DNA of 29,140 bases from a virus. The notes below the pieces were generated by a model. That model was not told where the DNA came from. It saw nothing but the letters and a program-made list of their open reading frames with translations, and ran no database searches. The position numbers and the translations under genes were made by a program. Location: IMG/VR virus record IMGVR_UViG_3300025168_000445, positions 1-29,140 of that record; one strand, written 5' to 3'. Below are positions 22,418-29,140 of this stretch, one piece after another; the first letter of the stretch is position 1, and every line of letters starts with the position of its first letter.

Positions 22418-25048
22418 CTAAGCCAATCCCTGACTAGAGGCTTTTGACAGTTGAGGAATTAATGTGTCCCTTACGAACTCATCATTACCAATCATATTCC
22501 CTTGAATATTTACAGTGACTCCACCGCCTTGCCCAGAGCGATTCATGTCTGCTAAGTTTTCAACTCCTATATTTTGCACAGCACTACGTTGCATAATAAA
22601 CTCTCCAGCCTGTGCCATAATAGGTACATTGTCTTGCCCCTGAACCATTCCCCCTGTTGCAAATCTTTGTATGCCATCATTTTTTATTAAGCCACCAGTG
22701 TGCCCAACAAACATTCCCAAACCCTGAACAATTGCCCCTGGTATCTGACCTCCAGGAGCCAACATCATTAAGGAACCTATCATTTGCATCATTTCACCTT
22801 TAGTCATTTCAGTGTTATCCCTAAGAGCTACCATTGCTCTTGAAGCTGCTAAAATTCCATTAGCTATTTGACTTGAATTAAGTGCCATATCTTTTAAAGG
22901 CTCCTCTTCTTCAAGTTCTGCTATTTTATTTTTCAATTCCTCTAGGACTAAAACTCTTTCTCGATCCGTTGCAATAAGTTCGTTATTGGCTTCTATTTCT
23001 AATATCAAAGTCTTTAGGCGTTTTATTTCCCCTTTGGTCGTGTTATCAAGTATTCTATTAAAAGTAGATTGTAGTGTGTTTTGAGCTTCCTGTTCTTCAG
23101 CTAGACCTGCTAATGCATCTTGATACATTTCAATTGCCGCTACTAAATCTTCTTCAGTTTTTGTTAAGGTTCTTTTAAGCTCTATTGATTTAAGATGAGC
23201 CAAGTCTGCTCCATTTAAAGCATCCATTTGAGACATAAGTGCGGTTAACTCTGAATTCAATGCTTCCTCACTGGCTTCTATAGAGTTTTTATATATCTCG
23301 TCATCCTCAATTCTTTTTTGAATTACAGGGTCGAGTTCTTCGTATGCTTTTTTTAATTCTGCTAAAACTATAGCTATTTCTTCTTTGCTACCAAATAGCT
23401 CACCATCCAATGTTATTTCTGCCATCGTAAGGCGAATCTGGTCTTGTTTATGTTCTGTGTTTTTTCCCAAAGCTGAATCAAAGGCTGATTGCAATCTTGT
23501 TCTGCGACTAACTATATCGGATGAATCCTCTATTAAACCAATTAATTTTTTCTCTTCTTTTGATAAAACCCTATTAAGAGAAATAGCTCTTTGGGATGCT
23601 AAATTTCTTCCATCCATTGCGGCTATATTAGCCTTTAATTGGTTATGCTCATCAATTAAGCCATCGATACTACTATCAAGAGATTCCTTTTCTTCTTTTT
23701 TCTTTTTTAAATTTGCTTGAAGTACAGGGTCGAGTTCTTCATATGCTTTTTTTAATTCTGCTAAAACTATTTTAACGTCTTCTTTTGTACCTAGCAATTC
23801 ACCATCTCTGAAAATCTCTGCCATAGTAAGCTGAATTTTCTCACGCTGTGCTTCACTGGTTTCTGATAGCGTTGATGAGAAAACTTCCTCAAGCCTTTTT
23901 CTTGTCTCTAGCTGATCTTCTAGCTTACTTAATGTATTAACTCTTTTTAGTTCTTCAACAGTTAGTAAACGTTGTGCCCTTACTTGAGCTACTGTTGCCT
24001 CAGTGGCTCCATAACTAGCAAATATCTCTGACCTGGTAGATGCAATCTTCTTATCCAATCCTTCGATATTCTTATCTACTTCCTCGGCAAGTGCTTCTAG
24101 TGACAATCTTTGCTTATCATAGGAATTAGTTTGAGCAGCTCCAGCTTCCTTTATTGCTTTTGTCGAATCACCAGAAAGAGACCTCATCCTTTTATTTGCT
24201 TTATTCATTGAATGAGTAAATCCTAAAAATGAATCTGAGGACATCGATCCAAATTCTTCAAAAAAGAATGCCCAAGATACCAGTGACTCCGATACAAATA
24301 GTTTTGTTTTTACTAAAAGAGTTTCTAATGGAATTGCAGTCCGACCTAATTGCTCTTCAAAGTCACCAAGTGTTAATGTCATCCCATCAAGCTCACCCAA
24401 GGGTGTATCTCTTATAGCCTGCGAAGCCCCTTTAAAATTATTATCAAGGGTCTTAAGCAAAAAGGCGGCTTCTGCAAGCGGTCCTTTTGCTTTTGCGGCT
24501 GCCAATGCAAACTCATCTATTACAAGACCAATTTGTTTTAATCTACTTGTCTCTCCAACAAAAGCCTTACCAAGCAATATGGCGGCAGACCTAAGATCAG
24601 TTCCCATAGCATCTGCCATATCCAAGACTCTTGGAGTAAGTTGAGCTATAGTATCTTCAGTTAATTGAAATGTTGCAAGAAGTGATTGAGCCATGATGAT
24701 CTCTTCATCGCCATGAGTGGTCACTTGCTGAAGGCTGGCAGCCAGTTCCATTAAGTTACCAGCAGCATCCTTACTCATTCCACTCATATTCTTGAGATTA
24801 TTTGTTAATAAGCTCTCAGCTTGTATCTGCTTTCTATATGATTCTATTAATTTTCCTGTAACCCTAGATATTGCTCCTATTGTAAAAGCATACAAAAGCA
24901 TATTGTTACGCAATGCACCAATACTTCTTTTTAAACCAGAGGTGGATATTCGCATCCTGTCCATCCCATCTTTGGTTTTTCTAATATGTGCTTGGGCTTC
25001 TGGAAAGCCCCTCATGTTTATATTTATATCAAATTGATTTCTTGGCAT
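22418..25048 (-). CDS. Tape-measure protein
   Basis: An 876-residue protein, the second-longest in the window. It has an N-terminal basic start, hydrophobic stretches in the first third (for example LLYAFTIGAISRVTGKLIES), a long alpha-helical coiled-coil middle with about 133-residue internal repeats, and a Gly/Met-rich hydrophobic C-terminus (MMQMIGSLMMLAPGGQIPGA). The C-terminal block AGEFIMQRSAVQNIGVENLADM is common in tape measures. It sets tail length; at about 1.5 angstrom per residue the tail would be roughly 130 nm. It overlaps the chaperone gene by 20 bp. Confidence 0.9.
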   Translation of the reverse strand: MPRNQFDININMRGFPEAQAHIRKTKDGMDRMRISTSGLKRSIGALRNNMLLYAFTIGAISRVTGKLIESYRKQIQAESLLTNNLKNMSGMSKDAAGNLMELAASLQQVTTHGDEEIIMAQSLLATFQLTEDTIAQLTPRVLDMADAMGTDLRSAAILLGKAFVGETSRLKQIGLVIDEFALAAAKAKGPLAEAAFLLKTLDNNFKGASQAIRDTPLGELDGMTLTLGDFEEQLGRTAIPLETLLVKTKLFVSESLVSWAFFFEEFGSMSSDSFLGFTHSMNKANKRMRSLSGDSTKAIKEAGAAQTNSYDKQRLSLEALAEEVDKNIEGLDKKIASTRSEIFASYGATEATVAQVRAQRLLTVEELKRVNTLSKLEDQLETRKRLEEVFSSTLSETSEAQREKIQLTMAEIFRDGELLGTKEDVKIVLAELKKAYEELDPVLQANLKKKKEEKESLDSSIDGLIDEHNQLKANIAAMDGRNLASQRAISLNRVLSKEEKKLIGLIEDSSDIVSRRTRLQSAFDSALGKNTEHKQDQIRLTMAEITLDGELFGSKEEIAIVLAELKKAYEELDPVIQKRIEDDEIYKNSIEASEEALNSELTALMSQMDALNGADLAHLKSIELKRTLTKTEEDLVAAIEMYQDALAGLAEEQEAQNTLQSTFNRILDNTTKGEIKRLKTLILEIEANNELIATDRERVLVLEELKNKIAELEEEEPLKDMALNSSQIANGILAASRAMVALRDNTEMTKGEMMQMIGSLMMLAPGGQIPGAIVQGLGMFVGHTGGLIKNDGIQRFATGGMVQGQDNVPIMAQAGEFIMQRSAVQNIGVENLADMNRSGQGGGVTVNIQGNMIGNDEFVRDTLIPQLSKASSQGLA
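23324..23770 (-). repeat. Internal repeat of the tape-measure gene
   Basis: A 48-bp segment at 23324-23371 recurs at 23723-23770 with one mismatch, 399 bp (133 codons) apart. Both encode IVLAELKKAYEELDPV within longer similar units (RLTMAEI..DGEL.G.KE). A degenerate third unit seems to follow (RVLVLEELKNKIAELEE). Tandem growth of the coiled coil would lengthen the tail. Confidence 0.8.
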
Positions 25049-25409
25049 CCTGTTCCTTCCTCAATATTGCTTTATATTCATCATCTATAGCCGAAAAGAT
25101 GACTAATCTTTCATATATAGCATCATCTATTGTTTGTGCTAATGGCAAGTTAAATCTTTTCATCGCCATATATTCTTCCATAAACATATTTGTCTCAGGA
25201 TTCATAAAATATTCAGAGTTTGAGCATAATAATAAGTTGTAATATAAATTAGCACCTGGAGTAAATTTACCTTGCTTATCTTCTCCAAGGATTCTATCTA
25301 TTTCAGCCCACAATTCTTTTTCATCATAGGTTATTTCTTTGTGCAACGTGGGGCTTTTGCACTTATAAGGAAAGGTATATTTTCGAGTGTCTGGCTTGAA
25401 ATAACTCAT
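25029..25409 (-). CDS. Tail assembly chaperone, downstream part (frameshift product)
   Basis: A 126-residue frame between the first chaperone gene and the tape measure. Its ATG at 25409 has only a weak site. Upstream it stays open to the A-run of the previous gene, so it is probably made mainly as the -1 frameshift extension, as in lambda gpGT. Helical and acidic in its centre (TIDDAIYERLVIFSAIDDEY). No family motif recognised; the role rests on gene order and the slippery site. Confidence 0.65.
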   Translation of the reverse strand: MSYFKPDTRKYTFPYKCKSPTLHKEITYDEKELWAEIDRILGEDKQGKFTPGANLYYNLLLCSNSEYFMNPETNMFMEEYMAMKRFNLPLAQTIDDAIYERLVIFSAIDDEYKAILRKEQDAKKSI

Positions 25410-25432
25410 CCAAATTCCAACTCTTGCCCTAA

Positions 25433-25693
25433 TTATTTTTTTTTAGAAGGTTCCTTGTATTGGTTATAGATAGCAAGCAATACTTCATCTATCTCATTAT
25501 CGCCCAAATCTTTTAATTCTTTTTCTGGACTACCAAAAGCAAATTCCATAACCCACTCTAATACATTATAAAATTTACCTATGTTAAATTCACCATCTGA
25601 TGTCGAATTCACTTCAAGGCGGTGAAGATGCCGCCTGTCTTTAAAAGATAGGTCTTTAACTTCAAACTCTCCATGATTTGTTTTTACTATCAT
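25433..25693 (-). CDS. Tail assembly chaperone, short form
   Basis: An 86-residue protein between tail tube and tape measure, the place of lambda gpG. It starts with a beta hairpin (MIVKTNHGEFEVKDLSFKDR) and continues with helices, as in several tail chaperones. It ends EPSKKK just before TAA; the AAA AAA AAA TAA run is a slippery site. Such proteins coat the tape measure during tail assembly and are absent from the finished virion. Confidence 0.7.
   Translation of the reverse strand: MIVKTNHGEFEVKDLSFKDRRHLHRLEVNSTSDGEFNIGKFYNVLEWVMEFAFGSPEKELKDLGDNEIDEVLLAIYNQYKEPSKKK
25436..25444 (-). promoter_or_regulatory. -1 programmed frameshift site (A AAA AAA)
   Basis: Nine A in the mRNA, in frame AAA AAA AAA before the stop TAA 25435. 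A -1 slip gives ATA ATT AGG and nine sense codons into the 25409 frame without a stop. The fused product would have about 221 residues. This matches the gpG/gpGT arrangement of siphophages. Confidence 0.78.
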
Positions 25694-25694
25694 A

Positions 25695-26687
25695 TTATGT
25701 TGCTATAATTGTTACTAATTTGCCGGCTGCCTCTGCTGTTGCTGCAAATGGTAACTCAACAAATACTCCACTATCTGTAATAGAATTTGAATGACCAGTA
25801 TATTTTGCAGTTGGTATGTCAAAATCTATAGATGACCCATCACCAATGCTAATATTTGCAGATAACCCAACAAGGAAATGTTCAGTAATTACCTCTGCTA
25901 CATTGTCATCTAATTTTACTGTAGTGCTTCCAGTAACTGATATCTGACCACCTCTCATGTAGGCACATGGTTCGCCATCAATACTATTTACGGTCTCATA
26001 TCCTACTCTTGTTGCAGGATTTGATATTGTCAAGCTAAAATTATTCATTACAACATCATCACCACCTACTTGAGTGGTTGTGCAATCAAAAAACCCCTTT
26101 GTAAAATCAACGGCAGTGTCATTTGCGGCTGTGCTTTCAGCACCTATCACTGGTTGAAAGCCGCTAAAGAAAGTACCACTAGCTGTTAGAAGTCCTCCAT
26201 TTGTTCCAGGGTCCATGCTCAATGTTAGCTCTTGCAATATAGCACTATGCATTAGTCTGTCGTGAGATGCATCTGGAGATGATAATACTACACAAGCATA
26301 TTCTCCTGTAGTTGCACCGTTCTCATAAGCAACAGTTGCTTGATTTCCAGCCATATCAACAACATCAGCCGGAGTAGCATCTTCACTTACCAATCGTAAC
26401 AATGTCTGTAATAAAACCTGATTCTCTACCACTAAGTTATCAAAAGACCAAGTGAAAGTTCCACCCTTATAGATTTTAACATGATCAGTAGGTCTTAAAA
26501 CTCTTTGCCCTGTCCTTTCCACATCTGCGGTTTGAAATCCAGCCGAGAAATCAATGTCATTTACCTCAGTTAATCTCATTTTATACAAAGTTCCACTAAC
26601 GTCATTTGTTCCTAGTGCATCTGATTGCAATGACACATAAGCCTCAAATTGTTTACCAGAATATACTGTTGGGTCTAGTGCAGCCAT
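25695..26687 (-). CDS. Major tail (tube) protein
   Basis: A 330-residue beta-rich protein just upstream of the chaperones and tape measure, the position of tail tube genes. Features include GTLYKMRLTEVNDIDFSAGF near the N-terminus, a central TWSFDNLVVENQVLLQTLLR and many Gly/Thr/Ala-rich strands, with an additional C-terminal region (ISVTGSTTVKLDDNVAEVIT) that could be a surface domain. AAGGAG lies before the ATG. Assigned by position and composition. Confidence 0.72.
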   Translation of the reverse strand: MAALDPTVYSGKQFEAYVSLQSDALGTNDVSGTLYKMRLTEVNDIDFSAGFQTADVERTGQRVLRPTDHVKIYKGGTFTWSFDNLVVENQVLLQTLLRLVSEDATPADVVDMAGNQATVAYENGATTGEYACVVLSSPDASHDRLMHSAILQELTLSMDPGTNGGLLTASGTFFSGFQPVIGAESTAANDTAVDFTKGFFDCTTTQVGGDDVVMNNFSLTISNPATRVGYETVNSIDGEPCAYMRGGQISVTGSTTVKLDDNVAEVITEHFLVGLSANISIGDGSSIDFDIPTAKYTGHSNSITDSGVFVELPFAATAEAAGKLVTIIAT

Positions 26688-26866
26688 TATTTTTTCTCCT
26701 TAGTTGATGACGGCTTTAGCCAGCCACCTTCCACCAATTTCTTTGGTGGGGTTTTTAATTCTACGGATTCTCCGTTTTTAAGTTTCTTTGCGTTTTCAGC
26801 ACCAAGACCATGATAATCATTGATTGCTGAAAACCCTGTTAATTTATCACTCATTTTGTATTTCAT
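26687..26866 (-). CDS. Small tail/neck-region protein, 59 aa
   Basis: Start set at ATG 26866, which overlaps the upstream stop (TAATG) and has GAGGTG 5 nt before it; eight more residues are possible upstream. The product (MKYKMSDKLTGFSAINDYHG, then KKLVEGGWLKPSSTKEKK) is basic. It ends at the A of the next gene's start. Small genes in this place often encode tail-tube-associated or assembly factors; function unknown. Confidence 0.6.
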   Translation of the reverse strand: MKYKMSDKLTGFSAINDYHGLGAENAKKLKNGESVELKTPPKKLVEGGWLKPSSTKEKK

Positions 26867-27300
26867 TAAAACACCTCTGTAGATATGCAACTGAATTGCA
26901 TTATTACGTTAGAAATAGTCGAGTCACTCTCAGACCTTTCAAAGTTTACGTTCACAATACGACCGTTATGCCACTTATAATTTCCACTTGGACTATATGA
27001 AATATTGTTATGCACTAATCTTTTCATCCTTTCTGCAATCTCAGTTAATTGCTTATAACTATTTTTAGTATAATTCCCACTCAATGTCAACTGGTAATTA
27101 ATTTCAATTATGTATTCTCTGGTTTGACCATTTGCCAATAGCTCTATCAGTAAGTCAGATAATGGCGTAAGTAAAAAACTTTGATTTGGTCTTTCCTCAT
27201 TTACATCAAGTGATATTAAGATTGAGAATTCATTTGCTATTAACGAATGTAAATTATCAATAACCCTATCGTAGATAACATTCTCATAAGTGATTGCCAT
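26866..27300 (-). CDS. Probable tail terminator / neck protein
   Basis: A 144-residue protein with an alpha/beta pattern as in tail terminators: an N-terminal helix (YDRVIDNLHSLIANEF), strands (REYIIEINYQLTLSG), a long helix (YKQLTEIAERMKRLVHNN) and a C-terminal strand (IVNVNFERSESDSTISNVIM) ending in QFSCISTEVF. It sits just before the tail tube genes. Assignment from secondary-structure pattern and gene order only. Confidence 0.6.
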   Translation of the reverse strand: MAITYENVIYDRVIDNLHSLIANEFSILISLDVNEERPNQSFLLTPLSDLLIELLANGQTREYIIEINYQLTLSGNYTKNSYKQLTEIAERMKRLVHNNISYSPSGNYKWHNGRIVNVNFERSESDSTISNVIMQFSCISTEVF

Positions 27301-27324
27301 CTACCTACACCCTAAAAGTTGACA

Positions 27325-28308
27325 TTATCTATAGATTTGACCAGATTTTATCTGACCAACTGGAATTGAAGAGCTTTGAAATGTAATTGCCCATTCATCT
27401 GAAGTGGAATTATAAACTCCAGGTGCAAATCTTATTTGTGCCCCATAAGCAAGGCTTTGATAGTCACCAGTTATAGTTTCCCCATCAATAACCTTATGTG
27501 TCTTTAATCCTGTGCTATCCTTTACATATACATCATACTTAACTGTACTTGCACTGCCAACAGCAAAAGTTCCTGTGGCTGATATAATAACCCTAACTTC
27601 ATCATAATCCGTAGTTGGGGGTTTATGCATTTTAATATCTTCAATATAGCCAGTTGTAGAGCCATTTACTGAAACTTCAGAAATAACTCCAGATTCTGAT
27701 CTAAAAGAAGTCTCGTTCCATAGGACATATTCCCTACGTTTTAACTTATCAAGTAAACCATTGCCATCGTCAGCTATTGCCATTACTTCTATAGCATCTG
27801 CTCTTTCTGGGTCTAGAGACCTTACCAGGTCAGCACAAGCAAGAATAGCGTTTATTCTTATAACAATAAAATCATATTCCCTATCCGATGCTCCTTGATA
27901 GGTAGTGTTACCTCTTTTATATATAGGTCTATTTAAATAAGACCTTATTCTATCTGCCTGTTCCTTACAAACAGTTGTCTTTAAGCCATCCCAATCTTGA
28001 CCTCCTTCAACAACTGCACTATTAAGAGCCGTAACACTCGAAGAGGTAACGAAGTATTGCAATACGTCTGTTGATGCCGTATACCCTGCTTCTCCGTTTG
28101 CATTTGGCGTGTCTGTAACCATTGTTACTTCCGCATTATCAACAAAAAGCTGGGACATATATCCAGTGCCACTTAATTGGTAAAGATTGCTAGTTGCTGT
28201 TGTAGCCCAATTAGGAGCTAGGACTCTTTTCCTATCATACTTATCTATGTCTCCAACTACCGCTTGAAGATCTGTTGTATTGTTACAAAATGCTGTAAAT
28301 CTGCTCAT
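27325..28308 (-). CDS. Head-tail connector-like protein with beta-rich C-terminal domain
   Basis: A 327-residue protein. The part about residues 110-200 is helical (EQADRIRSYLNRPIYKRG ... NAILACADLVRSLDPERADA) like the helix bundle of phage adaptor/connector proteins (Mu gp36, DUF1320-type). The C-terminal third (VSVNGSTTGYIEDIKMH to the end) is beta-rich. The position at the start of the neck genes fits. The family match is weak and it may be another virion component. Confidence 0.5.
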   Translation of the reverse strand: MSRFTAFCNNTTDLQAVVGDIDKYDRKRVLAPNWATTATSNLYQLSGTGYMSQLFVDNAEVTMVTDTPNANGEAGYTASTDVLQYFVTSSSVTALNSAVVEGGQDWDGLKTTVCKEQADRIRSYLNRPIYKRGNTTYQGASDREYDFIVIRINAILACADLVRSLDPERADAIEVMAIADDGNGLLDKLKRREYVLWNETSFRSESGVISEVSVNGSTTGYIEDIKMHKPPTTDYDEVRVIISATGTFAVGSASTVKYDVYVKDSTGLKTHKVIDGETITGDYQSLAYGAQIRFAPGVYNSTSDEWAITFQSSSIPVGQIKSGQIYR

Positions 28309-28490
28309 GCTATTGCTATCTCATCTCTATTATTAGGCAAAATGGTTACATCTGGTATCTTAGCGTTGTTTATTAGTGCTAGAATTAAACTCATTATAAC
28401 TACATCACAATCAGTTGCGTAAATACGTTCTAGTTCCTTTAATTGTTTCATTACTTCTATGATGTGTGCAATTTTCTCTGAATCATCCAT
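28305..28490 (-). CDS. Small acidic helical protein, 61 aa
   Basis: MDDSEKIAHIIEVMKQLKEL followed by a hydrophobic stretch (VVIMSLILALINNAKIPDVT), possibly a membrane-associated helix. The start overlaps the upstream stop, and the end overlaps the next start (ATGA). No family recognised. Confidence 0.55.
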   Translation of the reverse strand: MDDSEKIAHIIEVMKQLKELERIYATDCDVVIMSLILALINNAKIPDVTILPNNRDEIAIA

Positions 28491-28965
28491 ACTTACTTAC
28501 TATTTCCGCAAAGTGCTGTGGTGTTCCCGCACCTTTAGCGGTGTTGTAATACTGTTTCCATTGGATAGCCTGTTCTTCTAAAGTTCTTGGTAATGGTTTA
28601 GGAACTCTCCAATAATGCAACCTACAGAAAATTATCTGTGCTGCTAAATTTGTAGTTAAAATATATCGCCAATCATCTTCACTTGGTTCTATAAAATATT
28701 TCCAATCTAACATACAAGAATCTGCAACTTTCTTCATTAACGATTCCCTAAATTTTAAGAAATCATTACAGATTGATACACCAACCCAGGGTTCGATTTG
28801 CCAACAACCAACAGCGGGACCCTTTATCTGCTTAAGATAAACATACTTAGACTCTACTAAGCCAGTATTATAAACCAACTCTAATGCTTTAGGGTCAGCG
28901 TACTTTTTACCCAACTTATTAATAACATCACTAATGATGCCTTTCATTTGGCTTGAGTCAATCAC
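28483..28965 (-). CDS. Lysozyme/transglycosylase-like virion protein
   Basis: A 160-residue protein with YNTGLVESKYVYLKQIKGPA, then VGCWQIEP, resembling the catalytic Glu region and G.WQ.EP segment of lytic transglycosylase-like phage virion proteins. Later a helix (LAAQIIFCRLHYWR) and a short beta/loop region. It may degrade peptidoglycan during entry or lysis. The start is GTG 28965, overlapping the preceding stop (GTGA). Fold assignment is moderate. Confidence 0.55.
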   Translation of the reverse strand: MIDSSQMKGIISDVINKLGKKYADPKALELVYNTGLVESKYVYLKQIKGPAVGCWQIEPWVGVSICNDFLKFRESLMKKVADSCMLDWKYFIEPSEDDWRYILTTNLAAQIIFCRLHYWRVPKPLPRTLEEQAIQWKQYYNTAKGAGTPQHFAEIVSKYG

Positions 28966-29042
28966 TTGCGTTTCTTACTCATTTTACTTTTTTTCTTTTT
29001 AGTAAAGCCCGTTTTCTTTCCATATCCTTTTTTACTTGGCAT
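28962..29042 (-). CDS. Very basic peptide, 26 aa
   Basis: MPSKKGYGKKTGFTKKKKSK plus MSKKRK: about half of the residues are Lys or Arg. GGAG lies before the ATG. The TGA overlaps the next GTG start. A lysine-rich tiny protein in the head/neck module may bind packaged DNA or stabilise the head, but its function is unknown. Confidence 0.6.
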   Translation of the reverse strand: MPSKKGYGKKTGFTKKKKSKMSKKRK

Positions 29043-29136
29043 CTTCAAACTCCGCCATAACCTCTTTCATCTTTTCTACCATTTGATCATCTTTTTTTGA
29101 TGGCGTTAATTTAACAATCGTATTTAAGACTTTCAT
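29032..29136 (-). CDS. Small peptide, 34 aa
   Basis: MKVLNTIVKLTPSKKDDQMV followed by a helix (EKMKEVMAEFEDAK), a charged peptide. It overlaps the start of the basic peptide by 11 bp. The right edge of the window lies 4 bp before the ATG, so no ribosome binding site can be checked. Probably between the capsid gene and the connector genes. Confidence 0.45.
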   Translation of the reverse strand: MKVLNTIVKLTPSKKDDQMVEKMKEVMAEFEDAK

Positions 29137-29140
29137 AATA

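Noticed and set aside
1-29140. CRISPR array, rRNA or insertion sequence
   Set aside because: No regularly spaced repeat units, no rRNA-like stretch and no transposase or terminal inverted repeats were seen.

Overview
The window is almost entirely a temperate tailed-bacteriophage genome with a long non-contractile (siphovirus-type) tail, AT-rich and with Shine-Dalgarno sites of the AAGGAG type before many genes. The evidence is a large terminase, portal, Mu gpF-like head protein, coiled-coil scaffold, tape-measure protein, tail tube and tail chaperones, plus a tyrosine integrase and a Cro/CI-type regulator. No host gene is visible, so the host cannot be named; it is a bacterium that uses Shine-Dalgarno initiation.

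Layout. (1) 1-5280, minus strand: head module read right to left as HTH regulator, small terminase, large terminase, portal, Mu gpF-like protein, Mu gpG/P2 gpS-like protein, scaffold, and the first codons of what is probably the major capsid gene, cut by the left edge. (2) 5281-8112, plus strand: a cassette of a zinc-ribbon amidoligase, a class-II glutamine amidotransferase-like protein and four tiny single-helix membrane peptides, closed by a strong terminator. (3) 8113-8743: about 630 bp without genes, full of palindromes and a 41-bp direct repeat. (4) 8744-17095, minus strand: early genes. These are a primase-helicase, a PAPS-reductase-like protein, small membrane and zinc proteins, a C5 cytosine methyltransferase with a second long gene in another frame, three PD-(D/E)XK-type nucleases, a DUF1599/Nmad1-like protein, a single-strand DNA-binding protein and an HTH regulator. 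(5) 17240-18582, plus strand: a small gene and the integrase. (6) 18579-29140, minus strand: neck and tail genes read right to left, from connector proteins through tail tube, chaperones and tape measure to LamG-bearing tail-tip proteins.

The late operon therefore runs off the left edge at the capsid gene and resumes at the right edge with the connector genes. This fits a circular or permuted phage genome whose capsid segment lies outside the window.

Most notable: (a) the methyltransferase gene contains a 220-codon open frame in another phase with its own ribosome binding site and a recognisable protein pattern, so this DNA appears to encode two proteins; (b) the amidoligase/amidotransferase cassette, in which both enzymes carry zinc ribbons and are tightly coupled to tiny membrane peptides; (c) a resolvase-like nuclease that appears to start at an ATT codon; (d) a typical A-run -1 frameshift site in the tail chaperone genes; (e) repeated operator- or iteron-like sites, including a decamer shared between the HTH control region and the 8.4-kb repeats.
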